The notes beneath the pieces were generated by a model that searched no databases, was not told the origin of the DNA, and was given only the letters and a program-made list of their open reading frames with translations. The position numbers were made by a program, and so were the translations under genes. From NCBI GenBank assembly GCA_022703405.1, contig JAKLDT010000004.1, positions 1 through 60,973 on the forward strand: 60,973 bases of DNA. Reading direction: 5' to 3'. Origin of the DNA: Bacteroidota bacterium. GTDB lineage: Bacteria > Bacteroidota > Bacteroidia > Bacteroidales > VadinHA17. Positions 53,908 through 60,973 of this stretch are shown here, one piece after another (position 1 is the first letter of the stretch; each line of letters starts with the position of its first letter).

Positions 53908-54417
53908 CTAGTCTCTTTTTGTTCTGTATTCTATTAATTTACTGTAAAGCACATCACAATCTGATTGATCAAGGTTTGGCACTGCTTTCTTTATTGCTGT
54001 AATATATGAACTGAGTTCATCCTGGGTAGCAGGATATCCAATGTTCCCTTTACCCAGGTCACTATCCAGCACAATTGAACCTTCTGAGTCAAAAATAGTC
54101 CAGGACGGAGTGCCTCCTTTGCCATATCTTTTAAACAGATCCTGTCCATTTGCGGATTTATAAATATCTATATATGAAATTATAAAGTGCTTGTCCAGAA
54201 TATTTTTGACTTTTGGATCATTATGGTATTTATCCAGGCGTCTGCACCAGCCACAGCCTTCCCATCCAAATACAAGGAATAATTTCTTATTATTCTCTTT
54301 GGCCGTAGATATTAGAAGATTCAGTGTATCTGTCATTTGAATCTTGTCCTGGGGATAGGAATTTGTCCAGGTACAAAATGCAAAAATAAAGGTGATTATC
54401 AGGTGTCTTTTTTTCAT
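53908..54417 (-). CDS. Exported thioredoxin-like protein
   Basis: A 169-residue protein with a signal peptide (1-22) and a thioredoxin fold carrying CGWC (WEGCGWCRRLDKY) as redox site and a cis-Pro region GGTPSWTIF. A periplasmic disulfide or thiol reductase role is likely. It is the first minus-strand gene downstream of the repeat element at 54450-54554. Confidence 0.83.
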   Translation of the reverse strand: MKKRHLIITFIFAFCTWTNSYPQDKIQMTDTLNLLISTAKENNKKLFLVFGWEGCGWCRRLDKYHNDPKVKNILDKHFIISYIDIYKSANGQDLFKRYGKGGTPSWTIFDSEGSIVLDSDLGKGNIGYPATQDELSSYITAIKKAVPNLDQSDCDVLYSKLIEYRTKRD

Positions 54418-54449
54418 TTCCTCGGGTATATAGTTGTTGAGTATTTATG

Positions 54450-54554
54450 GCTTACAATGGACCGGCAATAAAGGGAGATTGTTTAACCCGACGATAGGTA
54501 ACGGGTTCCGAAAAACCATAACAATCTTATTACACCAACCGACAGTGTTCCCGC
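54450..54554 (-). repeat. attC-like element E5
   Basis: A 105-bp stretch that folds on itself: outer imperfect arms, then AGATTGTT/AACAATCT and AACCCG/CGGGTT. Its right half (54518-54554) contains the TTATTACACCAACCGACAGTG word shared with 55955, 58951 and 60718. It lies 14 bp past the stop of the antitoxin gene, as a cassette recombination site would. It lacks a clean GTTAG core. Confidence 0.55.
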
Positions 54555-54567
54555 TTGGTTTTATTTT

Positions 54568-54894
54568 TTAAGCAATCGTGACAGTTTGGTCAAGGAGTTC
54601 AACATTAAAATTTATCTTGGCATTGAGAGCTTTAAAGACTTTAATAATGGTCTCAAATCTTGCATCAGTAAGACTGTTTTCAATTTTTGAAATCTGAGCC
54701 TTTTGAACACCAACTAACCGACCAAGTTCTTCCTGTGTCAAATTACGTTGTTTCCTGGCTTGCTTAATCGCTTCACCGAGCAAATCAAGACGTAATTCAT
54801 TCTCAAAAGCTTCTCTCTTTGACGTCCCTCGTTTACCGATATGCTTATCAGTAATTTCCTCTAAGTTATATGTCTTCATTCCACTCTGTTTCAT
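54568..54894 (-). CDS. HTH antitoxin (XRE type, HigA-like)
   Basis: A 108-residue Cro/C1-type helix-turn-helix protein (LTQEELGRLVGVQKAQISKIE, about 53-73). It starts inside the last codons of the toxin gene (overlap 54891-54894), the reversed toxin-first order of HigBA systems, and would neutralise the toxin and repress the operon. Confidence 0.88.
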   Translation of the reverse strand: MKQSGMKTYNLEEITDKHIGKRGTSKREAFENELRLDLLGEAIKQARKQRNLTQEELGRLVGVQKAQISKIENSLTDARFETIIKVFKALNAKINFNVELLDQTVTIA

Positions 54895-55238
54895 TGCTTT
54901 GAATATTTTTGTTTTAAGTACTGTAGTCTCAGTTTTTCAGCTTTTTTAATCTCTTTCTTAGGTGTCTTATCTGTTTTCTTAATTATCCCATGTGTTGAAA
55001 CCACAATTGTATCTGTTTTATCAAACTTATCCCAGAAAGCAAATAATCGGTAAAAAGTCTTGTTGAAAAATGTTCTGAATTCCCATGTCTCTCCTGATAG
55101 CTTTTTAAAGAGAGTTTTATCATTGATTATTTGTGCTTTGCGTATGTTATAAATAATTTTTTCTCTGGCTTTTTCATCAATATTGTCAAGGAACTCAGCA
55201 GCTTCTTGCAAAAATTCAACCTTGAAATTTTCTGTCAA
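54891..55238 (-). CDS. RelE/HigB-superfamily toxin (Gp49-like)
   Basis: A 115-residue basic protein of the Gp49/HigB type: FLQEAAEFLDNIDEKAREKI, then KKLSGETWEFRTFFNKTFYRLFAFW, the usual RelE-like core. Such toxins cleave mRNA at the ribosome. A TAACTTTG -7-like box (55262-55255) lies 17 bp upstream. The family normally has a strong basic C-terminal tail, as here. Confidence 0.87.
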   Translation of the reverse strand: MTENFKVEFLQEAAEFLDNIDEKAREKIIYNIRKAQIINDKTLFKKLSGETWEFRTFFNKTFYRLFAFWDKFDKTDTIVVSTHGIIKKTDKTPKKEIKKAEKLRLQYLKQKYSKQ

Positions 55239-55274
55239 AGTCTGATATTTTATGCAAAGTTAAAAGTTTCTTTA

Positions 55275-55730
55275 TTAGGAAACAAGTTTATTTTTTGACT
55301 TTTCGAGCTCTTCGAATTTCTCTTTAATTTTTCTTAAGTCTTTATATCGGAGATTACCTAGGTTTATTAATCGAGTCTTGTCTTTGAGTTTTAATTCAAT
55401 TTTGAATAGTTTGATACTAACATGACCAATTTCCGATAGTATTATTGATTCAGGAATCCTGGTGTCCGGAAGATATAATCTTAATTCATTATCGTCCCAC
55501 TCTATGTAATATTTTCTGACGTAGAGATCTTCAACTCCCTTGATTATAAAAATTAATCCCAGACAGGTAAATAAAATAGAATTCCAGTCTCCATTTTGGA
55601 AATTAGTATTGAATCCATTATTAAACGCTTTTATAAGCAAAAAGATTCCGCTAATGATGAAGAGTCCTCCAAAAATTATAAAGAATCTCACCATTGCTGC
55701 AGGGTTTTTAAATACGTAAATTCTAGTCAT
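55275..55730 (-). CDS. Small membrane protein with two helices, unknown
   Basis: A 151-residue protein not recognised. It has two membrane helices (about 12-35 and 47-64), followed by a cytoplasmic beta-rich and charged domain that could be PH-like, and a Lys/Glu-rich C-terminal helix. It lies 37 bp upstream of the toxin gene on the same strand but the promoter-like box between them suggests separate expression. Confidence 0.65.
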   Translation of the reverse strand: MTRIYVFKNPAAMVRFFIIFGGLFIISGIFLLIKAFNNGFNTNFQNGDWNSILFTCLGLIFIIKGVEDLYVRKYYIEWDDNELRLYLPDTRIPESIILSEIGHVSIKLFKIELKLKDKTRLINLGNLRYKDLRKIKEKFEELEKSKNKLVS

Positions 55731-55830
55731 GGTTGAAATAAATTAAAGGTTAGCACGAGTAATTTAATGAATTATAGGAGAGATAAATCTTTTTTTTGTC
55801 TGATTTTTTAAGTTACTTTGCTGCCAATTA

Positions 55831-55903
55831 CGGCCCGTAGCTCAGCTGGTAGAGCACGTGACTCTTAATCATGGGGTCGAGGGTTCGATCCCCTCCGGAC
55901 CGA
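55831..55903 (+). tRNA. tRNA-Lys (CTT)
   Basis: A 73-base tRNA with a 7-bp acceptor stem (one C-A mismatch at position 4-69), D stem GCTC/GAGC, anticodon stem CGTGA/TCATG around CTCTTAA (anticodon CTT, lysine), a 5-base variable loop, T stem GAGGG/CCCTC with TTCGATC, and discriminator A. CCA is not encoded. A TTACTTTG close to the -7 box consensus lies 11 bp upstream. It sits alone in accessory DNA. Confidence 0.95.
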
Positions 55904-55910
55904 CAAAAGC

Positions 55911-55940
55911 AGAGGCAACCTTGAGTTGTCTTTTTGTTTT
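55911..55940 (+). terminator. Terminator of tRNA-Lys
   Basis: Stem GGCAAC/GTTGTC (one G-U pair, flanked by A-T/G-T) with a 5-base loop, then TTTTTGTTTTT, starting 8 bases after the tRNA. Confidence 0.8.
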
Positions 55941-55954
55941 TAGAATTATACCTG

Positions 55955-55995
55955 TCATGACGAGCTTATTCCACCAACCGATCGTGTAAGTGAGA
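55955..55995 (-). repeat. attC-like half element E4
   Basis: Contains the shared word (TGACGAGCTTATTCCACCAACCGATCGTG). It lies about 60 bp downstream (minus sense) of the split DUF7000-like gene. No partner arm was found on the tRNA side, so it may be a remnant. Confidence 0.5.
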
Positions 55996-56054
55996 AATCG
56001 ACAAATCTGGTCATTGCAAAGGTGGATTCAGAATTAAGGTTTTGCATTATGGAA

Positions 56055-56264
56055 TCAAGTGTCCTTTATTAGTTCTTTAACATCTCTGATGAATTTTACA
56101 GTACAGGATTCAATTTGTCTGCTTAAAGCTTCAAGATCATTAAAGTTGGGATTATCCGTAATACAATATTCAATTATTGCGTCTGCTCCCTTTAAAGTCT
56201 TTGGTAAGTGATAAGCATTTAAGTTTTTGGATTTAAGTATATTCCAGTATTTTGTCTGGATTTG
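56055..56264 (-). pseudogene. C-terminal fragment of the IS-split DUF7000-like gene
   Basis: The frame QIQTKYWNILKSKNLNAY to the stop at 56055 (about 69 residues) continues exactly the protein broken off at 57497. An ATG inside the IS end (56279) keeps the reading open, so a short fusion peptide could be made. Confidence 0.85.
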
Positions 56265-57496
56265 CTTAGTACATGACAAAAAACGCTAAAGCGTTGATTG
56301 TTAATATAATATACTGTTATTGTTAATAAATCCACGTTCTTTTATTAGTATAAAACCTTGATTATCAATATGTTGGAATAGTACTACCAATACCATTTCC
56401 GACTATGAAAACCAAGGTTGAAAACAAAGTTACAGTTTTATCTGATACGTTGAAAGAGTTCTTTGGTGACAAAATGAACTTAGCTCGTATAAAGTTCTTT
56501 GGCTTATTTATCAGTGCGTTATGCAGGGTGCAGACTGTCTGCTTCGAAAAGCTGGCTTGTGGATTTGATTCTAGAGTTAGAACAGAGTCGTCACTTAGAA
56601 GGATACAGAGATTCATTGCAGAGTATTCACTTGACTCAGACCTGGTCGCAAGGTTTATATTTGCTCTATTGCCGCATGAACCACCATACAGACTGGTTTT
56701 AGACAGAACTAACTGGAAGTTCGGTATGAATAACATTAACATCCTTACTATTGGCATCGTATATAAGGGAATCGCCTTTCCAATACTGTTCCATATAATG
56801 CCAAAGTTTGGGAACTCCAGCATGCAGGAACGGATAAACTTAATGGAGCGCTTTGTCCGGCTGTTTGGCTCTGAAAGTATTGAATGCCTGCTGGCCGACA
56901 GGGAGTTTGTTGGTGACAAATGGCTCGAATATCTTAACAAGCTATCCATTGAGTATCATATTCGAATACGTGAGAACTTCTGGGTTGAAAAGCCTGCCAA
57001 CGGTCAGATGGTAAAGGCATCGTGGTTGTTTAATGGTCTCCGAATCAATGATTGGACTTTTCACCACAAGATTGTCAGGGTTAATGGAGAACTTTGCTAT
57101 CTCTCTGCTTCCAGAATCATTAACAAAGAAAATGTTCCAGAGCTTCAGATAATTGTGTCGTTCAATAAACCTGCCAAAGCCCAGACACTTTACAAAGAAA
57201 GATGGCAAATAGAGTCGGCTTTTAAGGCCTTGAAAACAAGTGGATTTAATATTGAGGACACTCATCTGACTGATATTGAAAGAGTAAGTAAACTATTGTC
57301 ACTGGTTTTGATTGCTTTTGCCTGGGTGTATAGAATAGGCATACATCTCGATACTCTCAAGCCCATCAAGATTAAAAAACATGGAAGAAGGGCTAAGAGC
57401 TTGTTTAAATATGGACTTACTTATGTCGCAAACTTGCTTTTTACCAACGATATAGATAAATTTAACCAATGTTGTAGATTTTTGTCATGTACTTAG
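56265..57496 (+). mobile_element. Intact IS4-type insertion sequence, 1,232 bp
   Basis: Ends are 18-bp inverted repeats differing at one base: CTTAGTACATGACAAAAA (56265-56282) and the complement of CTAAGTACATGACAAAAA (57479-57496). A 9-bp direct repeat, CTGGATTTG, flanks both sides (56256-56264 and 57497-57505) as target duplication, a size normal for the IS4 family. One transposase gene fills the element and its TAG stop is the last three bases of the right end. A small hairpin (AACGC TAAA GCGTT, 56283-56296) follows the left end. Intact ends, frame and duplication suggest recent insertion. Confidence 0.95.
56405..57496 (+). CDS. IS4-family DDE transposase
   Basis: A 363-residue transposase with D100 (LVLDRTNWKFG), D165 (LLADREF) and E270 within the YREK signature Y263-x2-R266-x3-E270-x6-K277 (YKERWQIESAFKALK). 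Full length with no frameshift. The stop codon lies within the terminal repeat. Confidence 0.95.
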   Translation: MKTKVENKVTVLSDTLKEFFGDKMNLARIKFFGLFISALCRVQTVCFEKLACGFDSRVRTESSLRRIQRFIAEYSLDSDLVARFIFALLPHEPPYRLVLDRTNWKFGMNNINILTIGIVYKGIAFPILFHIMPKFGNSSMQERINLMERFVRLFGSESIECLLADREFVGDKWLEYLNKLSIEYHIRIRENFWVEKPANGQMVKASWLFNGLRINDWTFHHKIVRVNGELCYLSASRIINKENVPELQIIVSFNKPAKAQTLYKERWQIESAFKALKTSGFNIEDTHLTDIERVSKLLSLVLIAFAWVYRIGIHLDTLKPIKIKKHGRRAKSLFKYGLTYVANLLFTNDIDKFNQCCRFLSCT

Positions 57497-57790
57497 CTGG
57501 ATTTGTTTATTAATACCTGAAAGCCAGATATCAAATTTTATCTCGTTGTGGAGGAAAACGACTGCAATTTTTAGTTTTTTGTTTTTTAAATCATCAGGGA
57601 ATAATGCGAAATATGTCATATCCATATATCCCTGATATAAAGTGCCAGGGACTGAAAATTCAGGATACTTGTTTTTAAAGAAGTTTCTTAATTCCAACAT
57701 ATAATCCATTAATCCTCTGTAGGCAATTTGAATATTCCCTTTGCCCAGTTGTTTTTTATACTCGATTACAGAATCATTGAATGATGTCAT
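57485..57790 (-). pseudogene. N-terminal fragment of a DUF7000-like gene split by the IS
   Basis: Starts MTSFNDSVIEYKKQLGKGN and continues 98 residues to INKQIQ, after which the frame enters the IS and ends LST. The 9-bp target duplication encodes QIQ in frame, so joining 57497 to 56255 restores one uninterrupted protein of about 164 residues. I believe it belongs to a family of small uncharacterised proteins (DUF7000-like); function unknown. The insertion most likely inactivates it. Confidence 0.88.
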
Positions 57791-58029
57791 AGTTGAGTTT
57801 GAATTAATTATTGAAATTGTCTTGTTCTGCTATTTTATTCTGTGCAAAGCCCCCTGTATTGTCGGCATCAGCAGTGCGTGATTTATTTATTTCTGGAATG
57901 GGGAAAAGTTGTATAGATTTGTGTTATTAAAATCTAAGTCTTTATATTATCCTCCTTGTTGTTTTACCTGGATCCAATGGATTCAATGTGAAGGAATTAG
58001 TATTTCTCAAACATTCAAATATAATATAA

Positions 58030-58665
58030 ATGAATCAAAATATAAAAATTGCTGTTATTGGTGGAACTGGCAAAGCAGGTAAATACTTATTGAATCAATT
58101 AGTCAGCCATGGCTTAAAAATCAAAGCATTAGTAAGAAACCCTCAGAAACTCGAAGAAAACAATCTTATTGAAAAAGTAATCGGAGATGTCCGGAATTAT
58201 GAATCTGTGTATAATCTAATCGATGGATGTAATGTTGTAGTCAGTACACTTGGCCAGTCAAAAGGAGAAGATCCGGTATTTAGCCTGGCAGCGAAAAACA
58301 TTGTCAAAGCAATGGAAGCTTTACATATTACAAGATACATTGTTTTAACAGGATTAACTCTTGATACACAATTTGACAATAAAGGATTTCAAACACAGAT
58401 GAAATCTTTGGTTATGAGACTTTTCTTTAAAAAAATCATTCTTGACAAACAAGCTGAAAATAAAATTCTGCAGGATAGTAAACTGGATTGGACAATTGTA
58501 CGGGTTCCATTCATTGAATTGACTGATAGTCAGAAGACTATTAGAATCAGTCTTGATGATTGCAAGGGATCAGGTATCAGTTCGACTGATCTTGCAAAAT
58601 TTTTAACAGACCAGATATGGGATGAAAGCTTTTTAAGGAAAGCCCCGTTCATTTGGAACAGCTGA
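58030..58665 (+). CDS. NAD(P)-binding atypical SDR (NmrA/YwnB-like)
   Basis: A 211-residue Rossmann protein with GGTGKAGKYLLNQL at residues 11-24 and an atypical short-chain dehydrogenase layout, lacking the YxxxK catalytic pair in its usual place. Such proteins reduce flavins or quinones or sense nucleotide ratio. A TAGATTTG -7-like box lies at 57914-57921. It is the only plus-strand non-transposon gene in the accessory tail. Confidence 0.82.
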   Translation: MNQNIKIAVIGGTGKAGKYLLNQLVSHGLKIKALVRNPQKLEENNLIEKVIGDVRNYESVYNLIDGCNVVVSTLGQSKGEDPVFSLAAKNIVKAMEALHITRYIVLTGLTLDTQFDNKGFQTQMKSLVMRLFFKKIILDKQAENKILQDSKLDWTIVRVPFIELTDSQKTIRISLDDCKGSGISSTDLAKFLTDQIWDESFLRKAPFIWNS

Positions 58666-58713
58666 TTTGTATGCATAAGAATAATCAATGATTCTTGTCT
58701 GGTGGCCCAACTC

Positions 58714-58991
58714 ATTACTGCTAACAGCCGGCGGGAGGGTATGCCATGCTCGGTACCGAAGGTGGGGATGCACTTTTGTCATCAGTTACCAGGCCTGGTG
58801 AGTTGATGCGGATTTACGGTATAAGGTCTAAAGGTGAGTGATAATTTGTCCGGGTTTAAAGAGAAAAGAGTAAAAGAGAAAAGAGCGTTCGGGCCCATAG
58901 TCAACTTGCAGTTTTTGTCAAGACGGCACTGATTGTATTCGGCAAAAAGTGTGACAAGCTTATTAAACCTGCCGTCCGTTTTATGCGTTCG
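58714..58991 (-). repeat. attC-like element E3
   Basis: A 278-bp element with inverted-like ends: on the minus strand it begins GCATAAAACGGACGGCAGG (right, from 58986) and ends CCGCCGGCTGTTAGCAGTAAT (left, to 58714). The right end carries the shared TGACAAGCTTATTAAACC word. Inside is a tandem AAAGAGAAAAGAG repeat (58858-58886). It starts at the stop of the small third gene of a toxin operon. No other gene is visible in 58666-58980. Confidence 0.55.
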
Positions 58992-59145
58992 TGATTTTTT
59001 TATTTCTTCTTATACTTTTGTCTTTTTTAATAAAGTCACTAATCATTTTTTGCTCCTTTTTTGTCAAAGGTATATGATCAAATCCTATTGTTAAATCATC
59101 AAGATTATATGTCAGCCCAGGTTGAGGTTGATCTTTAAGCGGCAT
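58981..59145 (-). CDS. Small third ORF of the second toxin-antitoxin operon, 54 residues
   Basis: Starts MPLKDQPQPGLTYNLDDLTI and ends KKITNA. Its ATG overlaps the last codons of the antitoxin gene (59135-59145), typical of translational coupling, and the protein is Lys-rich at its C-terminus. I do not recognise it. It ends exactly where the repeat element begins. Confidence 0.6.
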   Translation of the reverse strand: MPLKDQPQPGLTYNLDDLTIGFDHIPLTKKEQKMISDFIKKDKSIRRNKKITNA

Positions 59146-59434
59146 ATTCTCTTGCTTTTTTAATACGTTTCAATTCGGTTGCCTTTATTTTCTTTTCTTT
59201 CTCAAGATCAAAATCATTCTGAAGTCCTAACCAAAATTTTGCAGAATTGCCAAAATAATAACTTAATCTAAGTGCAGTATCTGCTGTAATACTTCGGTTT
59301 CCTTTAATTATCTCTGAAGTCCTGGTTTGAGGAATCCCAATGTCCTTTGAGAGCCTGTAGGCTGAGATGTTAAGCGGTTTAAGAAACTCTTCAAGAAGAA
59401 TCTCTCCTGGATGAATATTTGATAATTTTTCCAT
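59135..59434 (-). CDS. higA: HigA-family antitoxin
   Basis: A 99-residue HigA/VapI protein. The start NIHPGEILLEEFLKPLNISAYRLSKDIG and the helix-turn-helix KDIGIPQTRTSEIIKGNRSITADTALRL are classical. Follows the toxin gene by 5 bp. Confidence 0.95.
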   Translation of the reverse strand: MEKLSNIHPGEILLEEFLKPLNISAYRLSKDIGIPQTRTSEIIKGNRSITADTALRLSYYFGNSAKFWLGLQNDFDLEKEKKIKATELKRIKKAREYAA

Positions 59435-59439
59435 ATTTT

Positions 59440-59724
59440 TTATTTATGATAGTCTATAATAGTCACTTCACTTGCATTTCCATCTTCCCAATTGAAAACT
59501 ACTCTCCATTGGTCATTAATCCTGATGCTGTAAAAGTCACTCCTTTTGCCCGAGAGTTTTTCAAGTTTATTGGAGGGAGGGATTCTTAAGTCCATCAAAT
59601 TTTGAGAGTTGTTTAGCATTCTTAATTTTCGTCTTCCAATTTGTTGAATTTCGTTTGGCAGATTTTTAACTCTGTCTCCGTTCCATATTTTTTCAGTCTC
59701 TTTGGATCCAAAGGAGCTTATCAT
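59440..59724 (-). CDS. higB: HigB-family toxin
   Basis: A 94-residue RelE-superfamily HigB: SFGSKETEKIWNGDRVKNLP at the start and YSIRINDQWRVVFNWEDG near the end, standard for ribosome-dependent mRNA interferases. First gene of a higB-higA-small ORF operon flanked by repeat elements E1 and E3. Confidence 0.94.
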   Translation of the reverse strand: MISSFGSKETEKIWNGDRVKNLPNEIQQIGRRKLRMLNNSQNLMDLRIPPSNKLEKLSGKRSDFYSIRINDQWRVVFNWEDGNASEVTIIDYHK

Positions 59725-59734
59725 ATACCGTTTC

Positions 59735-59823
59735 GCGTTACTAACGACAAAGGTAAGTATTATTTATTAATCCACAAAACTATCCCGGGGCAAGCCCTTT
59801 GCTTATACCCGCTTGTTAGCGTT
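59735..59823 (-). repeat. attC-like element E1
   Basis: An 89-bp element on the minus strand that begins CGCTAACAAGCGGGTATAAGC and ends GTCGTTAGTAACGC. The ends pair (CTAAC with GTTAG, then imperfect pairing inward). Size, position just after a gene stop and the GTTAG core resemble an integron attC site. Confidence 0.6.
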
Positions 59824-59836
59824 TCGTTGTATTTTT

Positions 59837-60457
59837 TTAAATATCAAAGTCAATAGTCATGGGAGCGTGGTCGCTGTATGCACTCCAGTCTTCATAAGTC
59901 CCGATTGCAACATTTTGAACTTTGTCTAGAAAGTCCCCGGATGCAAAGCAGTAGTCTATATGATAAGGTTTGCTAAGTTTTCGTTGAAGAAAGAAAGTTG
60001 GATGTTTTTCTATGCCTTGTTCAATTTTAAAGTGTCTGTGATATATGCTCTGAATATTATTTTCAGCAAGTTTTTCTACAACGTCTGAATGGTCTCCAAC
60101 TCTCTTTTTAAAATCCCAAATTTTGTTGCTGTTGAAGTCCCCGACTAGAATTGCGGGACCCTTTAACAAATCTGAATAATAGTCTATTGCGAGCCAAACC
60201 TGTCCAATATATCTGGCATCGTAGTTTTCTTTATTACCCATTGCCCAGATAGCAAATAGCGTAAATGTCTGTCCGTGTCCAGTCACGCGGAATGGTAGAA
60301 TATATCTGAATTTAGGGTTGAAATTTTGCAATAATTCAATTTTGAAGTCATTGAAGGTGTGTATGCAAATGCCTTTGTGTCTGCTGTCACCATGCCAATA
60401 CTGCGAGTCTGGCTTTTTGTTTGTGGGATTGTAAACATATTTGTCCGGATGCTCGCA
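59837..60457 (-). pseudogene. 5'-truncated endonuclease/exonuclease/phosphatase family gene
   Basis: The 206 codons from CEHPDKYVYNP to the stop match the C-terminal four-fifths of small EEP nucleases: GPAILVGDFNSNKIWD, YHIDYCF and YSDHAPM carry the catalytic Asp/Asn and His. The N-terminal part, which should give a W-N-x-N start and the catalytic Glu of QECE, is missing. Upstream, the frame stays open to 60658 but that 67-codon stretch is repeat DNA (Pro/Arg-rich, including the inverted end of element E2), so it is a fortuitous extension. Probably non-functional. Confidence 0.8.
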
Positions 60458-60463
60458 ATTATT

Positions 60464-60763
60464 GCCACTAACGGCCCGGCGGTTGTGGTAGTAAGCGTTA
60501 CCTGACGCAGCACTGGGCACTGATCCAGGTACCCCGCGCCAGCGGGGCCGAGAATGAGTCACGGTGCAAGGAAGGTATGGCGTAGTTTTTGCGAATCCCG
60601 GCGAAGGTGTTAACTGTCTCTTTAGCACGAATTTGTCTTGAGCCGGATTCAGAGTCATGGTAAATAATTGAGAAGTAACGAATCAAGATAGAGTTTTGGA
60701 AGTATGGCTGCAAAAACTATGACAAGCTTATTACCCCAACCGTCCGTGTTATAGTGCGTTGTG
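60464..60763 (-). repeat. attC-like element E2
   Basis: A roughly 300-bp element with inverted ends: on the minus strand it begins near CACTATAACACGGACGGTTG (from 60756) and ends ACAACCGCCGGGCCGTTAGTGGC (to 60464). The right end has the shared TGACAAGCTTATTACCCCAACCGTCCGTG word; a GC-rich hairpin (CCCCGC/GCGGGG, near 60533-60550) lies inside. Its left end abuts the broken nuclease gene. Confidence 0.55.
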
Positions 60764-60973
60764 TGTCCTGAGTTGTTACAGGGTACGAAGAGAAAAAGGT
60801 TCTTTGAAGTAACAACGTAACTGTAAACATGATGATAGTCAGAGTACTGATCTACTATCAAAGGGAAACGAGTCAGTCTCATAATACATGAGTTAAAACT
60901 GGAAGTCTCACAAAACGGAGAAGTATAAATCAACTCTGAGATTGGTCTATCGGTCAAGATGTTCAGGCATATT
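60764..60973. other. No gene recognised at the right edge
   Basis: The last 210 bases hold a low-quality open frame on the minus strand that runs into the repeat; its codons do not resemble a protein family and I do not call it. Confidence 0.5.

Noticed and set aside
55831-55903. tRNA-Lys as an attachment site of an integrated element
   Set aside because: I found no direct repeat of the tRNA 3' end elsewhere in the window and no integrase gene, so no att site is called.
60655-60957. 100-codon open frame on the minus strand at the right edge
   Set aside because: It runs through the repeat element (codons NTDGWGNKLVIVFAAI come from the shared word), has no family resemblance, and its composition is unlike neighbouring proteins.

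Overview
This window looks like chromosomal DNA of an anaerobic, fermentative member of the Bacteroidota (Bacteroidales or Marinilabiliales-like). The clues are Bacteroidota-type promoters (TTTG, about 19 bp, TAnnTTTG), DUF3078 and Reg_prop/Y_Y_Y/SpoIIE proteins, the MGRAFE-type YebC, and a TnaA closely resembling Bacteroides enzymes. No rRNA, CRISPR array or prophage is visible.

Region 1 (1-16.6 kb) is ordinary metabolism and polysaccharide use: the 5' end of a glycoside hydrolase-like lipoprotein, a Kef-type antiporter, a GntP permease, a large periplasmic sensor with a SpoIIE phosphatase, an MBL/beta-CASP nuclease, YebC, a YgjP-like metalloprotease, a GH9-deacetylase fusion, a BNR_4 protein, a metallophosphoesterase and a Nudix hydrolase.

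Region 2 (16.7-37.4 kb) is an [FeFe]-hydrogenase island. A trimeric HydCBA-like operon (20.3-24.5 kb) is flanked by two sensory-type hydrogenase homologues with different outputs: PAS plus a separate SpoIIE phosphatase on the left (minus strand), and a histidine kinase on the right (plus strand). Then come a receiver protein, a receiver-kinase hybrid, Rex, a RibF-like adenylyltransferase, HydG, a tandem TM1266-like protein and, divergently, HydE. HydF is not in the window. A 20-bp Rex-like palindrome lies just before hydC. The HydA-like subunit keeps its H-cluster cysteines but lacks the proton-relay cysteine and two other pocket residues. The HydB-like subunit has lost three of four ligands of its N-terminal [2Fe-2S] cluster. 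Inside the island is a tyrosine phenol-lyase-like gene preceded by a complete apparent attenuator: promoter, 23-codon leader ORF with nine consecutive Tyr codons, alternative hairpins and a terminator. This is the most striking find.

Region 3 (37.5-50.7 kb) is a 2-oxoacid fermentation module: ADP-forming acyl-CoA synthetase, tandem ACT protein, phenylacetate-CoA ligase, aminotransferase and a four-subunit ferredoxin-dependent 2-oxoacid oxidoreductase, then nadD-gmk-yicC, a MATE transporter and tryptophanase. Amino acids would be deaminated, oxidatively decarboxylated to acyl-CoA with ferredoxin reduction, and converted to acids with ATP gain; the hydrogenase system could sense or dispose of the electrons.

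Region 4 (52.9-61 kb) is AT-richer accessory DNA: two toxin-antitoxin operons, small orphan genes, a tRNA-Lys, an intact 1,232-bp IS4-type element that splits a gene with a 9-bp target duplication, a 5'-truncated nuclease pseudogene, and a repeated element with inverted ends (CTAAC/GTTAG) downstream of minus-strand genes. It resembles an integron-like cassette array without a visible integrase.
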